From assembly GCF_905171765.1 (NCBI RefSeq), contig NC_053397.1:8685677-8749676 (forward strand): a stretch of 64,000 nt of DNA, written 5' to 3'. Source of the stretch: Bufo bufo (lineage: Eukaryota > Chordata > Amphibia > Anura > Bufonidae). Made by a program: the position numbers and the translations under genes. Position 1 is the stretch's first letter. Every line of letters starts with the position of its first letter. Of this stretch, positions 45,998-60,239 are shown one piece after another. The notes under the pieces were generated by a model, which searched no databases, was not told the DNA's origin, and saw only the letters and a program-made list of their open reading frames with translations.

Positions 45998-47068
45998 CAC
46001 TGACTGTGTGTGCAGTATATAGTGTACAGTGTGTGCAGTATATAGTGTACAGTGTGTGCAGTATATAGTATATAGTGTGTGCAGTATATAGTATATAGTG
46101 TGTGCAGTATATAGTGTATTGTGTGTGTGCAGTATATAGTGTATTGTGTGTGTGCAGTATATAGTGTACAGTGTGTGCAGTATATAGTGTATTGTGTGTG
46201 TGTGCAGTATATAGTGTATTGTGTGTGTGCAGTATATAGTGTACAGTGTGTGCAGTATATAGTGTATAGTGTGTGCAGTATATAGTGTGTGCAGTATATA
46301 GTGTACAGTGTGTGCAGTATATAGTGTATAGTGTGTGCAGTATATAGTGTATTGTGTGTGTGTGCAGTATATAGTGTACAGTGTGTGCAGTATATAGTGT
46401 ACAGTGTGTGCAGTATATAGTGTATTGTGTGTGTGTGCAGTATATAGTGTATTGTGTGTGTGCAGTATATAGTGTGTGCAGTATATAGTGTGTGCAGTAT
46501 ATAGTGTGTGCAGTATATAGTGTATTGTGTGTGTGCAGTATATAGTGTGTGCAGTATATAGTGTACAGTGTGTGCAGTATATAGTGTACAGTGTGTGCAG
46601 TATATAGTGTATTGTGTGTGTGTGCAGTATATAGTGTACAGTGTGTGCAGTATATAGTGTACAGTGTGTGCAGTATATAGTGTATTGTGTGTGTGTGCAG
46701 TATATAGTGTACAGTGTGTGCAGTATATAGTGTACAGTGTGTGCAGTATATAGTGTATTGTGTGTGTGTGCAGTATATAGTGTGTGCAGTATATAGTGTA
46801 CAGTGTGTGCAGTATATAGTGTATTGTGTGTGTGTGCAGTATATGGTGTGTGCAGTATATAGTGTATTGTGTGTGCAGTATATTGTGTACAGTGTGTGCA
46901 GTATATAGTGTATTGTGTGTGTGCAGTATATGGTGTGTGCAGTATATAGTGTATTGTGTGTGCAGTATATAGTGTATTGTGTGTGCAGTATATTGTGTAC
47001 AGTGTGTGCAGTATATAGTGTGTGCAGTATATAGTGTATTGTGTGTGTGCAGTATATAGTGTATTGTG
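45998..47068. repeat. TG-rich composite array (about 16-27 bp units)
   Basis: Mixed tandem units of gtgtgtgcagtatatagtg with acagt, attgtgtg or tgtgtg linkers. Period is irregular. The minus-strand frame stays open for 382 codons (THNTLYTAHTIHYILHT type) by composition only. Confidence 0.95.
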
Positions 47069-47559
47069 TTTGCTCCTCTTTGTGTCAGTGCATTGTGTGT
47101 ACACGGTGCTGTACATGTGCTGTATTTTTAGTGTGTTCAGGAATTGTGTTGGTTTTGCTTCTATGTGTAGATTTGGGTTTTCCTGTGGATGTTGTGTGTT
47201 TATTACTAGGAGTAGTCACTTTTGGCTTCTGTCCATCTGGTATCACAGGACTGGTGTGTGCACTGGTGTGCACTGGTGTGTACTGGTTCTCAAGGACCCT
47301 TAATACATAGCTTAGGGTTTATGACTTCTGTGTACACTGCTGGGATGATGGGGGTAGTGATCTTCCTGGGACATATGGGGCAGGTGCCTCTGCCTTGTGA
47401 TCTCAGGCAGCTGACAGTATACACTCCATACAATGTACATCACATCCCCTCCCCCACCCCAAACAACCCAGTAATCATAAATGACATTGACTACAATAAA
47501 TCTGGTGACCAACCAAATGTCATGAGATTTCTTAAAGCAGATCAGTAGATCCAAAGTCA
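47069..47559. other. Intron spacer, no gene recognised
   Basis: Unique-looking sequence in the putative LRRN1 intron; short tgtgcactgg repeats at 47255-47285. Confidence 0.5.
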
Positions 47560-48335
47560 TATCACAAATCCATGTGCACGTAACAAAGAAATCCCTGGTG
47601 ATCTGGTCACTTGTATTGGTGACTTCTAGAAGTAGGACAGGGATCTAGTGTTACATGATGCCACATTTATTCAGTAATCTGGTGATCTGTGCAGGAGGCT
47701 CATAAGATCTTGTCCTAGTAATCTAGTATGATAATAATATTGCACATAACCAACTGATCTAGTCTGACGTGCCAGAGATCCGGTGATCTGGTCACATCTA
47801 ATAATTTAGTGTCTGGTGATTTTGTATATCAACCAGGGGATCTGGTTTTACATGAAATCACGTGTGTTTCTCTTGAGGTCCTTGTGATCCGGTCACATTG
47901 TATGTGTTAGTGATCTACTGTAGCCTTACAGAATCTGGTGTGTTGATCCGGTCACCTAGTGCGATGTCCTGTGATGGGACATTCAGTTCTGAAATGTCCT
48001 AGTGATCTTGTGGCATGGATTACTTGAGTAAAGTGATCTGCAACTCATCTGATTTGACCTGGCGTTCCAGTAACATTTTTTTTTAGTAAGGTGTTAGATG
48101 CTATTATGTGATCTTGTCATGTCCTAGAGATCTCACCCCTTCTGCTAGTGATCTAGTGTGGGGGTAGAGACTCTTTATTGTCCGGTTGATCTCATGATAT
48201 AGCAGTCATCTAGTATTATGTGGGATTTCAGGGACAATTTGAGATTAGCTAGTGATCTGGAGATCTAGCGCTTAGAATCTCTTAAGGATCTAGTGTTTGT
48301 AAGGTGATCCTGTGGTGCGGGTTGTGCAGTTGCAG
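47560..48335. repeat. Highly degenerate GTGATCTGGT-type repeat
   Basis: Around twenty imperfect copies of gtgatctggt / gtgatctagt (for example near 47599, 47753, 47785, 47838, 47887, 47945, 48147, 48253, 48286, 48303) with irregular spacing in about 780 bp. Looks like the remains of an old short-unit array. Confidence 0.6.
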
Positions 48336-48479
48336 CAGGTTTTAGTGATGTCTGGCTGGTTACATCCAACCTTTCATCCCCATAGAAATAAACCATCAGC
48401 GCTGATTATAATCCCATGTGACCCATTTTCCTCCCTGTGATCTCATGGCCAAGCAGTTAACTCCCATGGATACAAGTGT

Positions 48480-49400
48480 CTGTCTGCGCAGAGCAGGGTT
48501 AGGCGACTTTCACACCGGCGTCTTGGCTTTCCGTTTGTGCGATCCGTTCAGGGCTCAGCGGTCCAAAACGGATCAGTTTGCATTTGAATGCACTGTCGAG
48601 GCTGCGCTGTGGGATTTGCGCGCTGATAGCTGGGATTATGGATACTATGTAGCGATTATGAAGAGTCTGTTGGGATTATAGATATTTTATGGGGATTATT
48701 ATATCATTTATGACCCTCCTAGTTTACTTTGTGTTCTCCATCACAAGAACTGCGCTGTTCTGTCCAGTGAAAGGATGGACCGCACCGTTGTCAGACCTCG
48801 TTTCTGCCATCATCTGACGGATCTGGTGATTCCGCCATTTTTGTTGCTTTGATTCAATGACAGAAATGGTACTGGAAGTTTTGCAGTGATGTGAACAAGC
48901 TGCCAGGGTTCGCCACGTTCACATCACCGTATCCAGCATAGCGCCGCAAACCGCCGGATCCCTATTGACTATAATGGACTCCGATGGGGATCTGTTGCCG
49001 GCTTTCGGACACACTAAAAGTTGTGCACGCAGGACTTTTTGTCTGGCTGAAAGCCGCCATTTATGCCGGAAAGCGGGAGGATCCCATTATGGTCCAGCAT
49101 ATTGCAGCATTATCCGTTTATGGTGGATACGGCGAACTCCCACAGGCTGCTCCTCTGCCAGAGTTCACCACGGAGATGTGAATATAGCCTTGCCGTTCCG
49201 GTGTTGTGTTCCAGAAGAATTGACGGATCCGGCATATGGCAGACACCATCGCCGCCCGCCGGATCCCATTCACTGTAATGGGATTCACCAGGTTTCCTGC
49301 ATGGACACCAGCATTCTTCCAGACAAAATACCGCAGCTCCAATGGATTAGCATTAGGGTGCATGACCTTTCATTACAGAAGGGAGGCGCCATTGACCCTA
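48480..49400. repeat. Cluster of MITE-like CCGGATCC-rich repeats
   Basis: Segments starting with aggcgactttcacaccggcg (48502) and further pieces rich in gccggatcc and gatccgttcagg, resembling the element at 49404-49895. Boundaries are unclear. Open frames here follow the repeat and have no known domains. Confidence 0.5.
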
Positions 49401-49403
49401 ATG

Positions 49404-49895
49404 GCTTAGGGTGCTTTCACACCAGTGTTTTTGTTTTCCGGCACTGAGTTCCGTCCCAGGGGCTCAATACCGGAAAAGAACTGATCAGTTTGATCCTAAT
49501 GCATTCTGAATGGAGAGCGATCCGTTCAGGATGCATTAGTTCAGTCCCTCTTACGTTTTTTGGACGGAGAAAATACCGCAGCATGCTGAAGTTTTCTCTC
49601 CGGCCAAAAATCCTGAACACTTGCCGGAATGCCGGATCCGGCATTTATTTCCATTGAAATGCATTAATGCCGGATCCGGCCCCAAGTGTTCCGGCAAAAC
49701 AGATCCGGTTTTGCAGTCTGTGCATGCGCAGACCTTTAAAAATGACAAATAAATAAATTCCGGATCCATTTTTCCGGAAAGACGGATCCGGTATTGCAAT
49801 GCATTTGTGAGACAGATCCGCATCCGGATCCGTCTCACAAATGCATCCATTTGCGTCCGGATTGCCGGCAGGCAGTTCCGGAGACGGAGCCCTCA
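49404..49895. mobile_element. MITE with nested palindromes
   Basis: Begins ttagggtgctttcacaccag, a start shared with related frog elements. Contains palindromic stretches: gccggatccggc twice (49632-49680 region) and a long one at 49800-49846 (atgcatttgtgagac … gtctcacaaatgcat). Non-coding. Confidence 0.6.
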
Positions 49896-50854
49896 TGGGC
49901 CCTTATGCACCAGAGCCTTGTACCCTTGATGCCATACCTGGTGCCCACTTTAATCAGCAGTGATTGGGCGGTGTTATCTGTGCACTATATGGGGGGAGGG
50001 GAATAGAAGGTTCTGCATAGAATGTAACACATTGTATCCATAAAGTAATAACACTCTATGTAGTGTGGACCCTTGTATGTTCTGTATGTTGATAATTAAC
50101 CCCTTCTCCCCCCTCTCCCCACGTGTCCTGTTGTTATTACAGCATATAATCCACGGCTGCGGTTTATTACTCTGCTGCTCCCGGAGCTGATGCTGGAGTA
50201 ATACTGAGGAATACTCTGGTGTAGCAGAGTTATGGATTGCTCATTACATGGATTTACTTCTCATATGCTGTCGGGTTAATTGCAGTGATCACTTTGGATG
50301 CCGGGCTTCAGATGTAGCAGAGACTATTCTTGTATGACAGCCGGTTCAGTTGTAATAGGGTTGGGTTTGTCATCATGATAGCTATGGTTTTACATGGGAC
50401 TTCTAGTGTTGCCTGGACTCCTAGAGTTATCACAGTGCAGAAGCCAAGCAGATAAATGACATATTCAGCTCTGCTACATCACATAGGTTTTGCTGTGTCA
50501 CATCTGAACTATTACCCAGAGGTGAGGCTGGAAGGTGAAATGAGGATCTAAAGAAAAGTCCACACCACAAAGGGAATACTTACATTTTCAATGATGATGT
50601 CTGGCGCCGACCTTCTTACGTCCGCGATCCCGGGGCTCTTCTCAGTGTTCAAAGAGTTGTCAGCTGCTGGATGGCGTTTGTCAGAGGCGGCCATATTCGC
50701 AGTGATCTGTAATGTAGCACCAGTAATCCCTGCCCCCTCCCCACCCCAGAAATCACATCTAAATCATACACATCAGCCGGAATCTGGTGCTGAGTCTGCT
50801 AGGAGTTGTAGTCCCACAAACACAGGCTGCTAAACCCTGCAAACATCTCCATTG
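49896..50854. other. Intron spacer, no gene recognised
   Basis: Unique-looking sequence within the putative intron. No domains, no repeats beyond short runs. Confidence 0.5.
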
Positions 50855-51131
50855 TAAGGCTACATGCACACGACGTATGTGTTCTGCAGTCCGCAAATTG
50901 CCATCCCTTTTTTTTTTGCGGATCTATTGTAACAATGCCTAAAACGGACAAGAATAGGACTTGTTCTATTTTTTTTGCGGGGCTACAGAACGGACATACT
51001 GATGCGGACAGCACACGGTGTGCGGTCTGCATTTTTTGCAGGACCCATTGAAACGAATGGGTCTGCATCCTATCCACAAAAAAAACGGAACGGACACGGA
51101 AACAAACAACGTTCGTGTGCATGTGGCCTTA
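50855..51131. mobile_element. MITE with ends taaggctacatgcacacgac
   Basis: Inverted ends taaggctacatgcacacgac and its near-complement gttcgtgtgcatgtggcctta. The inside has complementary pieces (gttctgcagtccgcaaatt, ttttttttgcgg, tgcggtctgcattttttgca). Same broad superfamily as 52985-53334 and 53335-53729. Confidence 0.75.
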
Positions 51132-51225
51132 CTTACAGGGTATCTTCGCACAACCTACAATCTATTGCTCCCCGATATCAGCCATTTCAGACTGAAGAGG
51201 CCTGAGGTGCAGGATATGCAGATGT

Positions 51226-51388
51226 GACTGTAGTGTCTGTGTATAGTGTATATAGTGTGTGTGTATATAGTGTATATATATATAGTGTGTAATGTCTGTG
51301 TATTCTGTAAATATGACTGTATAATGCGTATTGTGTGTGTATATATAGATTGTGTATGTGACTGTATTGTGTGTGGATATATATATAT
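51226..51388. repeat. TG/TA-rich microsatellite stretch
   Basis: Alternating gtgtatatagtgtgtg-type sequence. A similar stretch follows the palindrome at 51943-52110 (gattgtgtatgtgactgtat repeated). Confidence 0.8.
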
Positions 51389-51393
51389 GGTGT

Positions 51394-51540
51394 CAGTGAT
51401 AGGCAAACTGCGGCCCTCCAGCTGTTGCAAAACTACAACTCCCACCATGCCCTGCTGTAGGCTGAAAGCTGTAGGCAGTCTTTGCATGCTGGGAGTTGTA
51501 GTTCTGCAACAGCTGGAGAGCCGCAGTTTGCCTATCACTG
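51394..51540. mobile_element. 147-bp hAT-like MITE
   Basis: Starts cagtgataggcaaactgcgg and ends with its complement. The arms extend through ccagctgttgcaaaactaca. Flanked by GGTGT on both sides (51389-51393, 51541-51545). A widespread vertebrate-type short palindromic element; a diverged copy is at 53775-53905 and a partial one at 59240-59285. Confidence 0.85.
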
Positions 51541-51600
51541 GGTGTAGTAAACCAGTGTGGCACACTAGGTGGTGCTGCGTGGAGTCGGGATCCCACCCCG

Positions 51601-51942
51601 TATATACAATAAATCAAACAAAACTCCAGCAAAATTTGCATTGGTGTTCTTGGTATTTATTGTGATGCGGCAAAGTTACACCTTGTGTGACGTTTCGGCG
51701 GAAATAGCCTTTTTCAAACATCTGCCGCTCTGGAGGAAGGGCTTCTTCCCATCGCATGCATTTGCACGCCATCTATATCCACAGCGCAGCACTGACTGGC
51801 TCCTTCCTCCAGAGCGGCAGATGTTTGAAAAAGGCTATTTCAGCCGAAACGTCACACAAGGTGTAACTTTGCCGCATCACAATAAATACCAAGAACACCA
51901 ACGCAAATTTTGCTGGAGTTTTGTTTGATTTATTGTATATAT
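51601..51942. repeat. Long inverted repeat (arms about 140 bp, loop about 61 bp)
   Basis: Arms 51601-51740 and 51802-51942 are near-perfect complements (tacaataaatcaaacaaaac, gatgcggcaaagttacacct, ctgccgctctggaggaagg and their complements). A transcript across it, for example the LRRN1 pre-mRNA, would fold into a long double-stranded stem. Contains gacgtttcggcggaaat. Probably a palindromic MITE of unknown family. Confidence 0.85.
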
Positions 51943-52110
51943 ACAGATTGTGTATGTGACTGTATTGTGTGTATATTGTGTATATACAGATTGTGTATGT
52001 GACTGTATTGTGTGTATATATACAGATTGTGTATGTGACCGCATTGTGTGTATATATATATATAGATTGTGTATGTGACTGTATTGTGTGTATATTGTGT
52101 ATGTGACTGC

Positions 52111-52984
52111 ATTGTGCACTGTGTGTTTCTCTTGTGCCTCCTTTTTGTGTCCCCTTTCTCCCTGGTTTTGAGGTCCTGCTGTTCTCCTACCTCTCACCCC
52201 CTTTGTGGTGCCCTGATGTCCCCTCCTCCCTTTGGCCATTGGGGGGTAGTAAGTCATTTTGTGTTCCCAGCTGAGGTGTGGATTCACACCAGGCATACCC
52301 CCTGCCAGCCTCGTGATTTGCATGGCAATGAGGCACCAATGCCAGATGTCCCCTTCCCTCTTCACGTGGAGGAATTTACTGCACAAAGACTCCAGGAACA
52401 AAGTGCCCGAGATAAAGCCCTGGGCAGCAGAGTGGGCACGGCCTCGATATGTGAGCACCTGGGTACAGGGGGCATGCAGAGAGGTGCCCTGCGTGAGCGG
52501 CGCTGGCACTGAGACGCTTTGTGCAGTCTCCATTCTCCTTTGTCAGGCTGCCCAGTTCTGCAGAGCGAAGCAGAATCTATTCATCCTGCAGCAGAGCCGG
52601 ATCACATCACAGACAGAGCCAGGGACTGTCCCCAATAGTCCCCCGTGCCTTGGCTTTCTGCAGCCAGTACTGGCACAGTCCATATACCCACCGCCTGCCA
52701 CTAGAATCTTATACAGTGACTTTCCTCTAATCCGGAATCAGCAGGACCATTTCTGGATTATCAGAGGGTCCTAGGAAAGTCGCACTTGTAATAGTATAAA
52801 AACTTCAGGGAGACCCGGTGCCCATAGAGGCCAGGAGCTTCTGATTGTCTTTGGCCAGTTTACCCCCACCTGTCCGACTGTCATGCAACCTCAAGAGCGT
52901 TCAATCCGTAACAAGAAACCAAATTCTGAATGCAGCTTTGGGTGTGAATGGAGAGAACGTTATGTAACACATAATCAGTTTTAG
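52111..52984. other. Intron spacer, no gene recognised
   Basis: Unique-looking with pyrimidine-rich parts (52130-52230). Overlapping open frames on both strands without known domains. Confidence 0.5.
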
Positions 52985-53334
52985 AGCTCATGCACACAAA
53001 CGTGTGCTGGCTGGGCCTGCAGACTGCAAATTGAGGCCCGCAATGCAGGGCGCCGACCATATGCCCACCGTCTGCAGATACTCAGCTATTCACTTGAATG
53101 GGGTCCATGATCCATATCCTACGGTCCGCACCGCAAAAAAGTAGTGCAATCACAACTTTTTGCAGTGCAGAGGCACGGACATAAAACCCATGGAAGCATT
53201 CTGTAGCGCTTCCGTGGGGTTCTGTGCCGCCGTTCCGCACCTTCCAGATCCGTGATGCGGTGCACAAACTGCCGGTGCCCGTATATTTTGGACCCGCTGT
53301 TTGCGGGCTGCAATACGGTCGTGTGCATCAGCCC
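52985..53334. mobile_element. MITE-like repeat (gctcatgcacac ends)
   Basis: Left gagctcatgcacacaaacgt and right acggtcgtgtgcatcagccc are roughly inverted. The body holds internal complementary pieces (gtccgcaccgcaaaaaagt, acaactttttgcagtgcag). Directly abuts the next MITE. Confidence 0.65.
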
Positions 53335-53729
53335 TTAGGCCTAGTTCACACGAACGTGTGCGATCCGTGGCCGTATTGCGGCCCGCAAATTGCTGGCCGC
53401 AATACATGGCCACAGTTCCGTGTGCATTCCGCATCACGGATGCGGACCCATTCACTTCAATGGGTCCGCAAATCCGGAATTGCGGAACGGCCGCACACGA
53501 AATGGGACCCCTTGGAAGCACTACGGAGTGCCTCCGTGGGGTTGCGTACCGTACTTCTGTTCCGCAAAAAGATAGAACATGTCCTATCTTTTTGCGGAAC
53601 GGGCGGATCGCGGACCTATTAAAGTGAATGGGTCCGCGATCCGATGCGGCTGACCTACGGCCGGCGATCGTGCATTGCGGCCCGCAGCACGGTCACGGGT
53701 CACACACGTTCGTGTGAACTCGGCCTTAA
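53335..53729. mobile_element. MITE with ttaggcctagttcacacgaa ends
   Basis: Left end ttaggcctagttcacacgaa and right end, complement of ttcgtgtgaactcggcctta. Inner segments around 53395-53470 and 53550-53650 are partly self-complementary (ggcccgcaa, atgggtccgc). Non-coding despite open frames. Confidence 0.75.
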
Positions 53730-53774
53730 GATGTAGAAATAAATTGTTGTAAAACTGACGTTTCCTCTAAAGCA

Positions 53775-53905
53775 CTGGTCTCCCACCTGGGGCTCTCCAG
53801 CTGTGGCAAAACTACATCTCTTACCTTGATCGGACAACAACCTTCCTGATGGGAGTTGTAGTTTTGGCAACAGTTGGAGAGCCACAGTTCGAGGACCTGC
53901 TGTAA
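53775..53905. mobile_element. Diverged copy of the 51394-51540 MITE
   Basis: Shows ctccagctgtggcaaaactac and gggagttgtagttttggcaa in inverted arrangement, with more differences between arms than the first copy, so older. Confidence 0.7.
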
Positions 53906-57095
<3,190 letters not shown>

Positions 57096-59192
57096 CGCCT
57101 GATGGGGACATCTGAGCAGAGCACAATGACTGATGGAGGCGACTACAACACCCCCCCATGGTCTTGTTAGGTTTCCCCTTGACCCCCCATGGCCCCAGTA
57201 AGTTTCCCCTTCACCCCCATGTCCACCTTAGGTTCCCATTACATCCCCTATCACCCCCTTATGTCCCTCTCTATCTTTCCTCTTTTTTCCACCCTTGTGC
57301 GCTGCCCGGCCAGAAACCCATGAACGGCTGCCAAGTCCGAGCTGCTGACGGCTCCGCTGCCTCAGTGGGCGACTCTTGGTCGCGTTTCAAGCTTGTCAGT
57401 TACTGGACGTCAATGTAAATCCATTTAGGATCGAGCTGCAGGAAGACGAGAGAAAAGTGCAGTCTCATCATTACGCTTCATCACTGAGGCAAATATAGAT
57501 ATAGCAAAGGCCTAACCAGGGGGACATGGGGGGAGGGGCATGCATCCTGGGGGCCAGTGGGGCCCCCAACCAGCTACTCGGTGTAGATGCCAAGCCATGA
57601 GTCCGGGCCCAGCTGACAACTAGTCCTGAAATCATAGAGAACCGTCTATTAGAAGGATGGACCTGGTGACTTAAAGGGGCACTCCACCTAACCCTACTGA
57701 CTATTCTCACTCTCATTAGGTCTATGTATATTTCTTACACTTGGACATGACGCAGAGCTGCTTTCTAACTTCCAGTGTGTATAATACAGGGAAGGCGGCA
57801 GATCTGTGTCGTGTTCAACGGAGGCACAAATGACAATCACTTTGGTTGATGCAGAAAGATAATCTGCAATCCCTGGAAGCCATGGCAGCCTACATGCCAT
57901 ACCTGATGGCCTCACCCACCCAAAGGTCACAGACTGCATTGCATTATGGGATCCTAGCAGAACTGCCGGGGGTTATGTGGTGAAGCTTTGAATGCAGTTC
58001 TGGTTGTGACTGGAGTAGAAGACCATGCACATAATAATATCATGGGCGCAGCGGTACTGAAGGTTTAGGCAAAGTGATTCTATTAACCCCTTCCCCCCCT
58101 GCACCTGTACAGTCTGGACTGTTAGAACCTGTCAGCGGGGCGCCAATATTTACGCAGCCTTCCTTCATTGTAAATGAATGGATCCTTTGCAGCTTGTCGG
58201 TTTCTGGCCAGGCGGCGCAGCAACGCATTTCAGCGTCTTTTCTGCTATGGTGGCAGAGTGATTTTTTTATTCGGCCTGGATTATTTCGGTTTTTCTCGTA
58301 CGGCGTATCGCAGCTTTATTGGGAGGAATTTTTGTTTTTCTCGCTCCCGATTTCCCATTTTAGACATTTTTATCTTTTTAATTATTTCGGCAAAGGGCTG
58401 ATTTATAAAGCGGCCAGCGCGCCACGTGAACACTTGTTGAATTGGCGTGAGCAAAACCCGGAGGGCACGGACCCCGCCCGCAGTGAACAAAAATTCTGCC
58501 TCCGCCCCAAAAACAAGTGAACTGACTGTATCGTTGTATCAACTTCTTCTCTGGAATTTTTTGGACTGATGGGGAACAGGAGCCTGAACCCCTTTTATAG
58601 TAGAAGATGAAAGCTTCCTGGTAGAGCTGTCCTAGCAATATGTCCTCTCCCCTGCACCCCCCTCACTTACACAGGCAGCCATCTTGAACACACAAGCCGT
58701 GGACTGGCTGGAGGAGTAGTGATGTCATGTGACGTCATCCGTTTCTGAAGAAAAGCCATGCTATAACCACCCCTGAGTGACTGATAGACGGTGTCCCCAT
58801 GATAGCTCTTCCGGTCGGTGGAATGGCTGCCACTGCTGCATGCGCAGACGACGGGTGCTCTTTAGGGACTCTTCATCCTGAGTATCATGCGTGAGAGACG
58901 GGCGGCTGCTCTCATTTCTTCACCACATCATTACAAGGTGCATTGAGACCTCAGGAAGAAAATAACTTTCACTGCTTCAGTGGCGGCGGCGGCGGCCGCT
59001 TGTCACGTGACTGTTACCGCATGTCACCTTCCTCGTTAAAGCACAACGTCATACTATTCCGCTCAGCCTAGTAAGGCGGTAGAGAGTAGCATACAGCTCA
59101 CCCCACCCCCGAATGCCATCTAATGCAGAGTAATTGTATAGCGCTAGATTCACTTTATTCTGTACAATGCGAGGTTTTCTATATAAAATAAA
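57096..59192 (+). other. LRRN1: Probable LRRN1 3' untranslated region and downstream
   Basis: No coding gene follows. The first well-formed poly(A) signal seen is AATAAA at 59187-59192, followed by a T/GT-rich stretch (ctgtttttcacactg). If used, the 3' UTR would be about 2.1 kb. It contains repeat-like pieces (57672 ttaaaggggcactccac) and a (GGC)n tract at about 58981-58997. Open frames at 58074-58520 have no recognisable domain. The real 3' end is unverified. Confidence 0.4.
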
Positions 59193-59734
59193 CCCTGTTT
59201 TTCACACTGCGCCGTAAAATTATTCATTGTTTTTGTTAGCACCAGCAGCGCTGTTGTAAAACTACAAGTCCCAGCATGCCCCGATAGCTGCCTGTGGTCA
59301 TATCCTGCCAGGGATTGGAGCTGCACTGCTGGTGGGGAGTCATGGGTGGCAGCCCATTGTGACCACCAGGTGGCGCTGCTACTGGATGCAGCAGATGACT
59401 CATTGCATTGATACAGTTCGCTACATGACAGCTGTCAATCATTATATCAGGGGACACAGCAGAACTGTGACTACAGACAGGGACTATGCGGAGAAGTAAT
59501 GCTCTGCTTCTGACTAATCAGCTGGAGGTGAGAATTAAACAGGTTCTGGGGCCGCTGCCCCCAGTGTCGCACAGCAGAGCTCTACATGTTACTGCTGGAT
59601 CAGGCTGAGATTGTATTTTGGTCATTTTCACACATTTATATTTAAAAATGTTTAATTAACAACTGAGACCCAAGGGAACAGTCAGAAAGTGGAAAGAAAA
59701 ACAAACTGGTGCATCTAAGCCAGTCGTTTGTGAT
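59193..59734. other. Spacer, no gene recognised
   Basis: Contains a fragment of the hAT-like MITE (ttgtaaaactacaagtccca, about 59242). Otherwise unremarkable. Confidence 0.5.
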
Positions 59735-59895
59735 ACTGTTTGCAGAGCTGTGTATCCAAGCCTGTCCTGTGTGATACTGTCTGCTGAGCTGTGTATCTAA
59801 TCTTATCAGGTGTCATACTGTCTGCTGAGCTGTGTATCTAATCTTATCAGGTGTGATACTGTCTGCTGAGCTGTGTATCTAATCTTATCAGGTGT
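59735..59895 (-). repeat. 41-bp minisatellite, short inverted block
   Basis: Three to four units reading gtgatactgtctgctgagct, gtgtatctaatcttatcagg on the plus strand, the reverse complement of the 26563-29140 unit. Confidence 0.9.
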
Positions 59896-60239
59896 GATGT
59901 GGTGTCATAGGGACCACACTCTGACCTGTAATGAGACATGTCTGGTAACTCCAGGTGGGGGTCTCGGTGCGGTGTTGTGCCTGTGTCTCGGGGCGATGCA
60001 GCGCGGCAGATGATCGATACGTGTAATGTACAGTCTCAGCAGCGCCATAAGTCTTTGTTTACATTATTGCTTCTCGCCGGATATTGAGGCTGAGATGATT
60101 CTCTGCGTCTTATCTCCCCAAGGGCCTTTTAGAGACCCTAATGCAAGACCATAAAACCAGCAGCCATCATCCATCATTGTGAGAGGAAGATGAAGGGGAG
60201 AAATCACAGATAAGTCTGCAACTCATGACCAAAAAGATC
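59896..60239. other. Spacer, no gene recognised
   Basis: Unique-looking stretch ahead of the purine-rich array. Nothing identified. Confidence 0.5.

Noticed and set aside
45968..47116. 382-codon Thr/His/Tyr-rich frame
   Set aside because: Follows a TG/TA simple-sequence array; no unique sequence.
58074..58520. 148-codon plus-strand frame downstream of LRRN1
   Set aside because: No similarity recognised; lies in the likely 3' UTR; aromatic-rich composition follows AT-rich DNA.
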